Source of the DNA: a virus
Virus record (IMG/VR): IMGVR_UViG_3300011114_000931
Location: 1-41,491 of that record
Direction: 5' to 3' (one strand)
Length of the DNA stretch: 41,491 nt
Shown here: piece after piece, positions 16,769 to 23,355 of the stretch
Position numbering within the stretch: position 1 is the first letter of the stretch
Layout of the letters: each line of letters opens with the position of its first letter
Translations under genes and position numbers: made by a program
Notes under the pieces: generated by a model
What the model was told of the DNA's origin: nothing
Databases searched by the model: none
What the model saw: the letters and a program-made list of their open reading frames with translations, nothing else

Positions 16769-16799
16769 AAAATGCCGTGGTATCCGTCCACGGCATTTT
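16769..16799 (+). terminator. Strong intrinsic terminator
   Basis: AAAATGCCGTGG (16769-16780) and CCACGGCATTTT (16788-16799) form a perfect 12-bp stem with a 7-base loop. The symmetrical A and T runs let it act in both directions. It separates the fibre region from the lysis genes. Confidence 0.88.
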
Positions 16800-16814
16800 C
16801 ACATGAGGCATGAT

Positions 16815-17003
16815 ATGAAATATCATCATAAGCTCAGTCTCTTTTTGATTTGCTTGCTAATCGCAACATTCATTGTTTTTAAAATTGGAAAATCCCATGA
16901 AGTTCCTAAGCGTCAGATCGTATATTATTCTGAAAAATTTGATATCCGGGAAGATATTGAAGAAGAACCAGAAACATTTAACGAGGGAAGCGGTGATGAA
17001 TAA
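16815..17003 (+). CDS. Small membrane protein of the lysis module (holin candidate)
   Basis: I start this 62-residue protein at ATG 16815, which has GAGG at 16805-16808; an ATG at 16803 is in frame. It has a basic N-terminus (MKYHHK), one hydrophobic segment (LSLFLICLLIATFIVFKIG, residues ~7-25) and a charged, acidic tail (REDIEEEPE, GSGDE). It ends 8 bases inside the lysozyme gene, so the two are coupled. Position and topology fit a single-span holin or pinholin-like protein, or a short inner-membrane spanin; the sequence alone does not decide. Confidence 0.65.
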   Translation: MKYHHKLSLFLICLLIATFIVFKIGKSHEVPKRQIVYYSEKFDIREDIEEEPETFNEGSGDE

Positions 17004-17427
17004 CGACGAAGAATTAATTAAACGCATCAAACGCGCAGAAGGCCTAAAATTAACGCTATACAAAGATTCTTTAGGGTACGCCACCATAGGCTGGGGAAGA
17101 CTATTAGACCCAAGGAAAGGCGGGCATATTTCAACTGACGAAGCCGAATTAATGTTAAAGAACGACATAGACGCTTGTAAAACAGAATTATGTGGATTGT
17201 CTTGGTACTCGAATCAAGATGATGTTCGCAAAGGCGTGTTAGTAGAGTTAACATTTAACATGGGTTTAGAAAATCTAATGAAATTTAAAAACATGATTGC
17301 AGCCTTAAAAACAAAAGATTACAAAACAGCGTCAGCAGAACTTATTGATTCTTTATGGGCTAAGCAAGTGCAACAAAGCAGAATACAAGATATACAATAC
17401 AGATTAGAACATGGAGCGTATGTTTGA
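16996..17427 (+). CDS. Endolysin, T4-type lysozyme (GH24)
   Basis: This 143-residue protein is read from ATG 16996, with GAGGGAAG just upstream; a much earlier in-frame start would overlap the membrane protein. RAEGLKLTLYKDSLGYATIG, followed by WG, contains Glu15, Asp24 and Thr30 with the exact 9- and 6-residue spacing of the T4 lysozyme catalytic triad. The C-terminal part (VLVELTFNMGLENLMKFKNM) is the usual helical domain. No signal peptide or SAR segment is visible, so release depends on a holin, and the gene before it is the obvious candidate. It cleaves peptidoglycan at the end of infection. Confidence 0.93.
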   Translation: MNNDEELIKRIKRAEGLKLTLYKDSLGYATIGWGRLLDPRKGGHISTDEAELMLKNDIDACKTELCGLSWYSNQDDVRKGVLVELTFNMGLENLMKFKNMIAALKTKDYKTASAELIDSLWAKQVQQSRIQDIQYRLEHGAYV

Positions 17428-17768
17428 AGCAATTAGAAAGACAACACCAAATAACGGTAATTGATTGGCTAAAATTAGCCACTGATTTGCCATACATTCA
17501 TACAGCGAATGAACGTAGATGCTCGCCTCAACAAGGGGCTATGCTAAAGCGCATGGGCGTGAGGGCGGGTGTAAGCGATATCTTTATACCAAGAGCCACA
17601 GAATTGTTCCACGGGGCTTGGATAGAGCTTAAAGTGGGTCGCAACAAACCTACGCCTGCGCAATTACAATTCATGGGTGATATGATAGCGGAAGGCTATT
17701 ATGCAGCGTGTGCTTATGATGCTGATGAATGTATTTTAATGATAAAAACACTCTATAACATCAAATAA
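17424..17768 (+). CDS. VRR-NUC domain nuclease
   Basis: This 114-residue protein starts at TTG (TTGA overlap with the lysozyme stop), with GGAG at 17412-17415. The pattern is that of small phage VRR-NUC proteins: YIHTANERRCSPQQGAMLKR, then MGVRAGVSDIFIP with the metal-binding Asp, then WIELKVGRNKPTPAQLQF with the catalytic E-x-K. This is a PD-(D/E)XK nuclease, probably a structure-specific nuclease for recombination intermediates. It closes the rightward lysis transcript and faces the leftward recombination operon. Confidence 0.88.
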   Translation: MKQLERQHQITVIDWLKLATDLPYIHTANERRCSPQQGAMLKRMGVRAGVSDIFIPRATELFHGAWIELKVGRNKPTPAQLQFMGDMIAEGYYAACAYDADECILMIKTLYNIK

Positions 17769-17868
17769 TCAGATATCATTAAACGTCACGCCTTTGCTGA
17801 AGTTCGCTCGATGCAAGCGAGGGCGATGACACCGGCAAGAATCAAATAAACCAATGCAAACCACTAGA

Positions 17869-18069
17869 TTATTCAATGAAAACATCAGTATTAATATTTA
17901 TTTTCTTTTTTTTAGGACGATTTTTTAAATATTCAACAACTGGATTCATTGCTTTATTAACAATGTCCTGCCATGTGATCACTACATTTTTTTTGGCACT
18001 AGCCACTCGACCAGCAGTTTTATAAACACGTATTCCGATTGGTTTTCGTTCTTCTTTAATGACTGTCAT
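17869..18069 (-). CDS. Small basic hypothetical protein, last gene of leftward operon
   Basis: I start this 66-residue protein at ATG 18069, overlapping the end of the upstream gene by 14 bases. It is rich in Lys/Arg (KEERKPIGIRVYKTAGRVAS then AKK, and ENRPKKKK-like ending NRPKKKK) with a likely helix ITWQDIVNKAMNPVVEYLK. Not recognised. The basic character suggests nucleic-acid binding. The 100 bases beyond it to the converging VRR-NUC gene hold no clear terminator. Confidence 0.6.
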   Translation of the reverse strand: MTVIKEERKPIGIRVYKTAGRVASAKKNVVITWQDIVNKAMNPVVEYLKNRPKKKKININTDVFIE

Positions 18070-18562
18070 CAATACTCTCGTTATCATACCTAATCAACAA
18101 ATCATCCATTTCTATAAAATTCAAATCTAATTCTGATTTATCTTTGTCTTTATCTGTTTTGTTTGGACAAAAAAGATAATCATCTTTTATGGGTCTTGTG
18201 TATCTTCGTTCTGAACTAAATTTTTTTCTTTTTATTATTTCGTAATCAGCGCCGTGTTTTTTTTTAATACATTTTTGGGCGGCTTCATTAGTGCATTTTT
18301 TGCATCTAGGATATTTGGCAGCAAAAGAAACTTGATCTGCCGTCAAAAACCCATGGTGTATGCATTTTTTCACAAAACCTTCTGGTAGCGGGTCTTTTTT
18401 TGGACGATCTAGTGTTTTGTTTTTATTCCATCTAGATAAGTGCAAAGGACAAAAACGAGAAGATTGCACCGAACTAACTGCTGTCTTTGATTTGTATTTT
18501 CTTGGTTGTTCACAATCGGGAACAGCACATTTTTCTTTTGATCGATCGATAACTTTAGTCAT
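18056..18562 (-). CDS. Zinc-finger protein, phage endonuclease-like
   Basis: This is 168 residues from ATG 18562, overlapping the previous gene by 8 bases. Two likely zinc sites are seen: CAVPDCEQPRKYK with a later FCPLHLSRW (C-x4-C...C-x2-H), and CIHHGFLTADQVSFAAKYPR followed by CKKC. The second pattern (C..HG.L ... C..C) occurs at the N-terminus of phage HNH or endonuclease VII-like proteins, but no clear HNH catalytic core follows; the C-terminus is charged and acidic. It may be a DNA-binding or recombination protein. The assignment is tentative. Confidence 0.6.
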   Translation of the reverse strand: MTKVIDRSKEKCAVPDCEQPRKYKSKTAVSSVQSSRFCPLHLSRWNKNKTLDRPKKDPLPEGFVKKCIHHGFLTADQVSFAAKYPRCKKCTNEAAQKCIKKKHGADYEIIKRKKFSSERRYTRPIKDDYLFCPNKTDKDKDKSELDLNFIEMDDLLIRYDNESIDDSH

Positions 18563-18803
18563 TGCGATAGTCTTTTTCTTGTTGATAAAATTCCCCAAAC
18601 AGGGCTTTGACCTGTACACGCATTGTATCGACCTCTTCCTGCATTCTTATAAAATTAAGATTAATTTTTAAATTATCAACAGCAGACTTATATTGTCGAT
18701 AAGCGCTCTTCAAATGAAAATAAAATATCCACAAAACAGCTATGGCGCCAACCGTACCGCCCAAAATAGAAAGCAAAAACAAATCAACCATATTAGCAGT
18801 CAT
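18555..18803 (-). CDS. Small membrane protein with coiled coil
   Basis: I place the start of this 82-residue protein at ATG 18803, because GGAGGGGG lies just upstream; the open frame extends further but has no such site. It has an N-terminal membrane span (VDLFLLSILGGTVGAIAVLW then IFYF, residues ~6-30) followed by a helical, probably coiled-coil tail (KSAYRQYKSAVDNLKINLNF, EEVDTMRVQVKALF). The topology resembles an inner-membrane spanin or a membrane anchor, yet it is embedded in the recombination operon. Role unknown. Confidence 0.65.
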   Translation of the reverse strand: MTANMVDLFLLSILGGTVGAIAVLWIFYFHLKSAYRQYKSAVDNLKINLNFIRMQEEVDTMRVQVKALFGEFYQQEKDYRND

Positions 18804-19473
18804 CTTTTCCCCCTCCATGACAAACTTCTTTAAACCGACAGGAAGCACAAACATAATATAAAGGACTTTTGTTAATGCGCTCAGGCGGCTCCGTAGCATC
18901 AGATATATCACAAGCCTTAGCTACAAGTTCATGGTAATAAATATCGTCGTAATCAACCCATTCATGATGATACTCAGACGTATCTTTGTTTAGCGCAAGC
19001 AGGCACGCCGAATGTATCCCTGTCATGCCCATGTAAGATTGCAATTGTGCAAAATAAGTTTGTGACCAAGCGCGCAAACCATCTTTTTTGAATGAATTAA
19101 AACTTGAGTTTTTACATGTTTTAGCCTCAAAAACAACCGGGCAATCACGATTAAGATACAATATAGCATCCATATGACCCTGAAATATTTGTAAATTTTC
19201 CTCACGACAAAACAAATAATTATTTATTTCCTCCGGTCGCTCCAATTCAAAACCAAGTTTACCAACATCGTCTAAAATCATATTCTCAAGAATTTTTCCG
19301 ATTTTAAACGTTGTTCGTAATTGAGGAGAAATAGCATTCCCTTGAATATTATGCAAACCATACCATATGGCCCTGCTACATTCTTTACCAATACTACTTG
19401 CCCCGATATAACGTCGGGGATCTTCATGTTCTTGCTTCGAAATGGATTCCGATATAAGCTTGGTAATGTCCAT
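18793..19473 (-). CDS. Cas4-like iron-sulphur exonuclease (PD-(D/E)XK)
   Basis: This 226-residue protein has the RecB/Cas4 nuclease pattern: GASSIGKEC with Cys32, Glu63 in a G-x3-E motif, GHMDAIL with Asp102, VVFEAKTCK with Glu116 and Lys118, and a Q..Y motif (QLQSYMGM). Near the C-terminus it has YVCASCRFKEVC, giving Cys209, Cys212 and Cys218. One N-terminal plus three C-terminal cysteines is the Cas4/AddB-type 4Fe-4S arrangement. Start with AAGGAAG upstream. Together with the Sak4-like ATPase and SSB it forms a phage recombination system that resects DNA ends. No CRISPR genes are nearby, so a Cas4 role in adaptation is not implied. Confidence 0.88.
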   Translation of the reverse strand: MDITKLISESISKQEHEDPRRYIGASSIGKECSRAIWYGLHNIQGNAISPQLRTTFKIGKILENMILDDVGKLGFELERPEEINNYLFCREENLQIFQGHMDAILYLNRDCPVVFEAKTCKNSSFNSFKKDGLRAWSQTYFAQLQSYMGMTGIHSACLLALNKDTSEYHHEWVDYDDIYYHELVAKACDISDATEPPERINKSPLYYVCASCRFKEVCHGGGKDDC

Positions 19474-19495
19474 TTTATATCTTCCTTGTATAAAA

Positions 19496-20092
19496 TTAAA
19501 ACGGGATGTCGTCGTTCAGCTCTGCTTCATTAACGCGTTGATTTCTCGATAACGCGCTATCTTTTTTCTCTACTGCAGCGCGTGGTTGTGGTGGTAATAG
19601 CGTGCCTGTTTCTGTTGGTACATCACCGCAAGCGTGCACTTCTGTCACGTGATTTCCGTCAATCATAGAACCATCAGATTTTGCCATGTGCCATTCGCGA
19701 ATTTTAATCGTTAATGTTTTTCCGTTCATTTCCGCTAGCTCTGCATCTACTGGCGCGTTGTTATGTGACGGCTTGTAGTCGCATAACTTCATAACAAGCA
19801 TTAACATGTTAAGCGCTCTGTCAATAGCTTCTGGTTTTCCTGCAAAAGCTTTTATTTTTTGCAATACTTCACGGTTTCTAAAATCACCGGAAACAAGTTT
19901 CCAGGTAATTTCGAAATATTTGTTTGTTGTTTGCGTGTAGTCGTTATTTTTTTCTACGATAACAAACTTTTTAATCATGGCGTCTGCGACCGTGCCGTCG
20001 GGTATTAAAGTAAAATCACCTAAAAAAGCCTCTTCAGCTGCTCCGGTTATTTTGCGACCACTTCCACTAACCCAGAAAGATGTTTGTGTCAT
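19496..20092 (-). CDS. DUF669-type single-strand DNA-binding protein
   Basis: This is 198 residues. The N-terminal part carries GDFTLIPDGTVADAMIKKFV and NKYFEITWKLVSGDFRNREV, with AFAGKPEAIDRALNMLM, the typical DUF669 layout of an OB-like domain followed by a helical Cys/Ala region. The C-terminus is acidic and ends NDDIPF, the classic SSB protein-docking tip. It starts as TAATG with the upstream Sak4-like gene. This gene is nearly always next to Sak4-like ATPases in phages and is thought to protect and present ssDNA for annealing. Confidence 0.83.
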   Translation of the reverse strand: MTQTSFWVSGSGRKITGAAEEAFLGDFTLIPDGTVADAMIKKFVIVEKNNDYTQTTNKYFEITWKLVSGDFRNREVLQKIKAFAGKPEAIDRALNMLMLVMKLCDYKPSHNNAPVDAELAEMNGKTLTIKIREWHMAKSDGSMIDGNHVTEVHACGDVPTETGTLLPPQPRAAVEKKDSALSRNQRVNEAELNDDIPF

Positions 20093-20859
20093 TATTTTTT
20101 ATCCTTGTTATAGAATGGGATGTGTTTTGCGATTGCAGCATAAGACATTTCGATCTCATCTGGAATGGCAAATCTATTCTTAGATACATGTAGATCACTA
20201 ACGCCCGAATAAATGACGCGTTTATTTGTGCTTTTAACTATCGTTCTACCTGATTCAGTCGACACATGATTCGATTTTAGTTTGCAAAACGCAACCATAT
20301 CAACGTTGTTAATGTACACGCTGCGCGATAAGTCCGAATTCATTGCGATAGAAAACGTATCAAAATCTTCAGCCTCTGGTGATTTAAACTTTTTAATTTC
20401 AACGTGCGCTATGTATACAACTGTGATCCCACGCTCTTTGAACAAATCAAATTTTGCTTTTAATGCGCGATGCAGCGAGGCAGCTTTCAAAAATCCAGCG
20501 CCATAACCACCAAAAGCCTGGGCTATTGTGCTCACTTCCTCGCCACGTTTACCTGGTGGGCTTTCGCTAATAGTTCGCGCGACAACCAAAGCATCTAGCG
20601 CGGTAATGCTGTCGACAACAATTGTTTTAAATGGCAAATCTTTGATTTCAAGAAGTGCTTTAACATTATTCCACACATCAACATAACTGTGCGCAATGGG
20701 TAGCGCCTTAATATTTGTTAATGCATTGTCTTCAGTCAAAACAAATAACGCATCAGGAAATTGCGCGGCTAATGTTGATTTTCCTATCCCTGGAGCTCCG
20801 TACAAGATAATTGACGGAGCTTCGGGTTGCGTCGTAATGATGCTATCTAAAATGCTCAT
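20092..20859 (-). CDS. Sak4-like RecA-fold recombination ATPase
   Basis: This 255-residue protein has Walker A GAPGIGKST at residues 21-29, Walker B FKTIVVDSI with Asp83, a VVYIAHVEIKKF strand and a Gly-rich loop (AFGGYGAGFL). Length and motifs fit the Sak4 group of phage RecA-like single-strand annealing ATPases. GGAGAG lies before the ATG. It is the centre of the leftward recombination operon, with SSB, exonuclease and a DUF7173-like protein. It catalyses strand annealing in phage recombination-dependent repair or replication. Confidence 0.88.
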   Translation of the reverse strand: MSILDSIITTQPEAPSIILYGAPGIGKSTLAAQFPDALFVLTEDNALTNIKALPIAHSYVDVWNNVKALLEIKDLPFKTIVVDSITALDALVVARTISESPPGKRGEEVSTIAQAFGGYGAGFLKAASLHRALKAKFDLFKERGITVVYIAHVEIKKFKSPEAEDFDTFSIAMNSDLSRSVYINNVDMVAFCKLKSNHVSTESGRTIVKSTNKRVIYSGVSDLHVSKNRFAIPDEIEMSYAAIAKHIPFYNKDKK

Positions 20860-21152
20860 AATAACTCTCCATTCATACCGACAAGACCGACATCAGCAGG
20901 TTTTTTACCTTCTTTGTATTGTTCGCTTAATTTTTGCTTGCGTATGTGCGGTGTGTTATTTACAACATAAACATCTGAACGCTTGTTAGTCGTTACAATT
21001 TTTCGTTCATCATTACGCGAAGAATCATAATACTCACCGGGCTGAACTCGCTCCATGATTACATCATCTGGAATATAAACATAATCCTGACAGCATCCAG
21101 CTAAAAACAGACCGGATAAGATTAACATTCGTTTTGGAGTTAATTTATTCAT
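20856..21152 (-). CDS. Small lipoprotein in the recombination operon
   Basis: This is 98 residues from the ATG at 21152; an ATT/ATG a few codons earlier is possible. The N-terminus MNKLTPKRMLILSGLFLAGC is a bacterial lipoprotein signal peptide with a lipobox (LAGC), so the mature protein starts at Cys20. The rest is soluble and charged (PDDVIMERVQPGEYYDSSRN, RSDVYVVNNTPHIRKQKL). It overlaps the start of the Sak4-like gene by four bases and its own upstream gene by 8. An outer-membrane lipoprotein made early in infection could act in superinfection exclusion, or it may be an outer-membrane spanin in an odd place. Confidence 0.75.
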   Translation of the reverse strand: MNKLTPKRMLILSGLFLAGCCQDYVYIPDDVIMERVQPGEYYDSSRNDERKIVTTNKRSDVYVVNNTPHIRKQKLSEQYKEGKKPADVGLVGMNGELL

Positions 21153-21582
21153 GTTCAACACCATCAATGGGTTGCTTAGCAGATATTTTTATATGTAGTT
21201 TTTTTGGGCTTTTAATGCAAAACTCAGAAAGCAATCTTAAATCATCGTTAGAGCCGTATGTTTCACAATCTTTAATTCTTTTTTTGTTTAATTCGTATTT
21301 TGTAATCACACGAACAGGATCAAACTTAGGATTAATTAACATCGCATAATCAACATATTTCGCAGCATCAAGCTTGTAATTCCATCCCGTCGTGACAGTT
21401 ATATTGTAATTACGGAAATGATGAGTATGTGAACCATCTTTGTTGTGACCTAAAAACTCAGATAATCTTTCATTCATCAATTGTTTGGTTTTTTTCCATT
21501 CTTCAATCTCTGAATCAGCAAACGCTATATTATTAATTAACTCCTGTATTAGATCATCATTATTAACTTCAATACCATCCAT
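21145..21582 (-). CDS. DUF7173-like recombination-cassette protein
   Basis: This 145-residue protein has AAGAGG before the ATG. A helical N-terminal half (NNDDLIQELINNIAFADSEI, EEWKKTKQLMNERLSEFLG) is followed by GSHTHHFRNYNITVTTGWNY and KLDAAKYVDY. The helix, GS-T, strand order matches small proteins commonly encoded next to Sak4 and SSB genes. It is the first gene of the leftward operon, 46 bases from promoter A. The function is unknown; a Gam-like or accessory recombination role is possible. Confidence 0.7.
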   Translation of the reverse strand: MDGIEVNNDDLIQELINNIAFADSEIEEWKKTKQLMNERLSEFLGHNKDGSHTHHFRNYNITVTTGWNYKLDAAKYVDYAMLINPKFDPVRVITKYELNKKRIKDCETYGSNDDLRLLSEFCIKSPKKLHIKISAKQPIDGVEHE

Positions 21583-21627
21583 TTTATACCTCTTTAATGT
21601 GTCGTTGTGTCGGTAAATGACCAGTCC

Positions 21628-21656
21628 ATTATATTATTATTGATTAATAATAGCAA
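21628..21656 (-). promoter_or_regulatory. Leftward promoter A with spacer-filling dyad operator
   Basis: On the minus strand this reads TTGCTA (-35), a 17-base spacer and TATAAT (-10). The spacer, read on the + strand, is TTATTATTGATTAATAA, an imperfect dyad (TTATTAT-N3-TTAATAA). The same arrangement recurs at 27312, 32825 and 37229. It drives the recombination operon starting at 21582. Confidence 0.82.
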
Positions 21657-21668
21657 CTAAATTATAAT
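21640..21668 (+). promoter_or_regulatory. Rightward early promoter overlapping operator A
   Basis: TTGATT (21640-21645), a 17-base spacer and TATAAT (21663-21668) form a good sigma70 promoter 34 bases before the Cro-like gene. Its -35 box lies inside the dyad of leftward promoter A, so one bound protein could block both directions. Confidence 0.72.
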
Positions 21669-21701
21669 TGATTTTTAACGCAAAACGACGGGGGTAGCGA
21701 T

Positions 21702-21905
21702 ATGACGCTTGATGATTTGATGGCGCACTACGGTACGATTTATAAAGTATCGAAAGGGTTAGGGTTATCGCCTAGTAGTGCTTATCACTGGTGGCGATTG
21801 GGGTACGTTCCGATTGAGACACAAATACGGATACAAGAAAAAACAAATGGTGCTTTGATTGCGGATATTAATCATTGCACTAAAGAATCGAATAACGTGG
21901 GATAG
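21702..21905 (+). CDS. Cro-like helix-turn-helix regulator
   Basis: This 67-residue protein starts at ATG after GGGGGTAG. It reads as one compact HTH domain: DLMAHYGTIYKVSKGLGLSP then SSAYHWWRLGYVPIETQIRI, and ends QEKTNGALIAD, the usual Cro/YdaS-type layout where the helix after the turn contacts DNA. It is the first gene of the rightward early operon, facing the recombination operon across a shared operator. It is the best candidate for the protein that binds the dyads of promoters A-D; no CI-type partner is seen in the genome. Confidence 0.83.
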   Translation: MTLDDLMAHYGTIYKVSKGLGLSPSSAYHWWRLGYVPIETQIRIQEKTNGALIADINHCTKESNNVG

Positions 21906-21907
21906 AT

Positions 21908-22111
21908 ATGACTGAACAGGAAGAGTTGGAAGCTTTTAGGGCATGGAAGCGAGCGAGAGACAAAAATCAATTAGAAGAGATATTTTTTCAGATTGAATCG
22001 TCTTTAAACGAGCCGTCTTCTCGCGGATTTTCTCCTAGAATGCCTGGCGAGGCTTATAGATTATTAGCAACTGGTTTGATGTTGCTGAAGAAAGAGTTGA
22101 TATTAAAATGA
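21908..22111 (+). CDS. Small hypothetical protein, early operon
   Basis: This 67-residue protein lies two bases after the Cro-like gene. It is helical and charged (EQEELEAFRAWKRARDKNQL, EEIFFQIESSLN), with a middle SSRGFSPRMPGEAYRLLATG and a C-terminal amphipathic helix. Not recognised. It overlaps the next small gene by four bases (ATGA), which supports it being real. Confidence 0.65.
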   Translation: MTEQEELEAFRAWKRARDKNQLEEIFFQIESSLNEPSSRGFSPRMPGEAYRLLATGLMLLKKELILK

Positions 22112-22287
22112 CAAGATTTGATAACGGCAATGTGAACTTGCCTGCTTATTACAAGCATAATAATGGTGATTTAGAGCCAGTTCATATTTTGGATTATGAT
22201 GGAAAGGGTAGGGCTTGGGTGAGATGGAAAGATGATTTTGTGAATATTGTTGACTGCGATAGATTGGAGATAATTTGCGATGAATGA
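22108..22287 (+). CDS. Small hypothetical protein (59 residues)
   Basis: This short open frame reads MTRFDNGNVNLPAYYKHNNG, then DLEPVHILDYDGKGRAWVRW and KDDFVNIVDCDRLEII. It begins in an ATGA overlap with the gene before and ends 8 bases inside the gene after. The beta-rich pattern (strands HILDYD, AWVRW, VNIVDCDRLEII) suggests a small SH3-like or KOW-like fold. It is found only by reading short frames. No function assigned. Confidence 0.65.
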   Translation: MTRFDNGNVNLPAYYKHNNGDLEPVHILDYDGKGRAWVRWKDDFVNIVDCDRLEIICDE

Positions 22288-22480
22288 ATTTAAAAAAGGG
22301 GATGCGGTTTATTATTGGTGTAATGGTGGGCATTTAGTTGATGAGTCAATTAGCGAGATGGATCGTACTAAAATAAAAACCCTAACAGGGGTATTTTTAA
22401 CGGCGTGCGAATATTTTTCAAACAAAACTGATGCAATAGAATATATGAAAGAGTATTTATGGGAATTAGAAAATGAGTGA
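22280..22480 (+). CDS. Small hypothetical protein, early operon
   Basis: This 66-residue protein opens MNEFKKGDAVYYWCNGGHLV, similar in style to the preceding small protein (a beta-barrel-like start), and ends in an acidic helix (AIEYMKEYLWELENE). It overlaps genes on both sides by 8 bases. Not recognised. Confidence 0.62.
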   Translation: MNEFKKGDAVYYWCNGGHLVDESISEMDRTKIKTLTGVFLTACEYFSNKTDAIEYMKEYLWELENE

Positions 22481-22646
22481 AACGTTTCATGAATTTTTGG
22501 TGAGAACCTGCAAGCCTGCGGTTAATTCTTCCATAATCAGTAAAGACGATCAAATAATGCGATTAAACAACAAAATATATTTACTTGAAAAAAGGATGGA
22601 ATTCTTGCAAAGCAAGATTAAAAAAGGGGAAAAAAATGTGGATTGA
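22473..22646 (+). CDS. Small coiled-coil protein (57 residues)
   Basis: Read from ATG 22473 in an overlap with the previous gene. The N-terminal half is FHEFLVRTCKPAVNSSIISK; the second half, QIMRLNNKIYLLEKRMEFLQ followed by SKIKKGEK, is a clear leucine-heptad coiled coil. It overlaps the next gene by 11 bases. Not recognised. Confidence 0.6.
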   Translation: MSETFHEFLVRTCKPAVNSSIISKDDQIMRLNNKIYLLEKRMEFLQSKIKKGEKNVD

Positions 22647-22962
22647 GTTTCAATTATGTTGCTTAAATAGCGAGACCAGGGAGTGTTTAGTTAATTCGGA
22701 TCATATTGTAGGACTCACTTATTTTATGACCGAAAACGAAGAACCTTTGTTTAAGATTAGTTTTTTAGACGAAGCCGATGAGTTTATGTTTTCTTGTTTA
22801 GAAACAGCTATAGCTGTTTACATGGCATTCAAAGACGCATTAAACGGCTATAGCGCAACGATTGACGGTATAGGGTATGTGAAACCATTATCATCCAGTC
22901 GTTACGAAAAAGGCACGCTATGCGCGCCTGCAGAGGTTATCGATTGGCATAAAATGCCATGA
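22636..22962 (+). CDS. Hypothetical protein, early operon
   Basis: This is 108 residues from ATG 22636, with AAAGGGGA upstream; the longer frame start at 22585 lies within the previous gene and has no such site. It is an alpha-beta protein (WIEFQLCCLNSETRECLVNS, FKISFLDEADEFMFSCLETA) with five Cys residues and a C-terminal APAEVIDWHKMP. Not recognised. It overlaps the next gene by four bases. Confidence 0.65.
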   Translation: MWIEFQLCCLNSETRECLVNSDHIVGLTYFMTENEEPLFKISFLDEADEFMFSCLETAIAVYMAFKDALNGYSATIDGIGYVKPLSSSRYEKGTLCAPAEVIDWHKMP

Positions 22963-23090
22963 AAAAACTCACAAAAGCCTTGGCTATGTTTTTAGGAATA
23001 TCTGCAATTGCGTTGACACTGATTATTGTCGCAGAATGTTTTTTTGATTTAGGACAAAATGACTCAGCAATAATTTATCAGGAGCGGTAA
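22959..23090 (+). CDS. Small single-span membrane protein (43 residues)
   Basis: The frame reads MKKLTKALAMFLGISAIALT then LIIVAECFFDLGQNDS. It has one membrane segment after a positive start, with an ATGA overlap to the gene before and a TAATG overlap to the gene after. The coupling on both sides makes it credible despite its size. Function unknown; early phage membrane peptides often act on host functions or superinfection. Confidence 0.62.
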   Translation: MKKLTKALAMFLGISAIALTLIIVAECFFDLGQNDSAIIYQER

Positions 23091-23329
23091 TGGAAGACGC
23101 AAAAACTATTTTGATTGAGCAATCAATGGAAAACATTAAGAAACTTGAATCGATTTTATGCAAATTTAAAACCGATTTAAGTTCGGACGATTTTGATTTG
23201 TTATCTCACGTCTGCATGTCTAGCGAGGTTCTGTGCGCTTATATTTCTACGAGTTTATATGCTGATGTGATAATGATGTATAAACATTATGAAAGACAGT
23301 TTAATGTTGATAATTCTGTTGCTCATTGA
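23090..23329 (+). CDS. Small helical hypothetical protein
   Basis: This 79-residue protein starts in a TAATG overlap, with AGGAGCGG upstream. It is all-helical (AKTILIEQSMENIKKLESIL, DDFDLLSHVCMSSEVLCAYI). Not recognised. Confidence 0.6.
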   Translation: MEDAKTILIEQSMENIKKLESILCKFKTDLSSDDFDLLSHVCMSSEVLCAYISTSLYADVIMMYKHYERQFNVDNSVAH

Positions 23330-23355
23330 TTAACACAAAAAAAAAGGAAAATATT

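Noticed and set aside
17769-17868. Terminator between the VRR-NUC gene and the leftward operon
   Set aside because: Only 4-bp inverted matches (CTCG/CGAG, CGCT/AGCG) without a T-run are visible, too weak to call.
18793-19473. CRISPR adaptation role for the Cas4-like protein
   Set aside because: No Cas1, Cas2 or repeat-spacer array is present; the neighbours are phage recombination genes.
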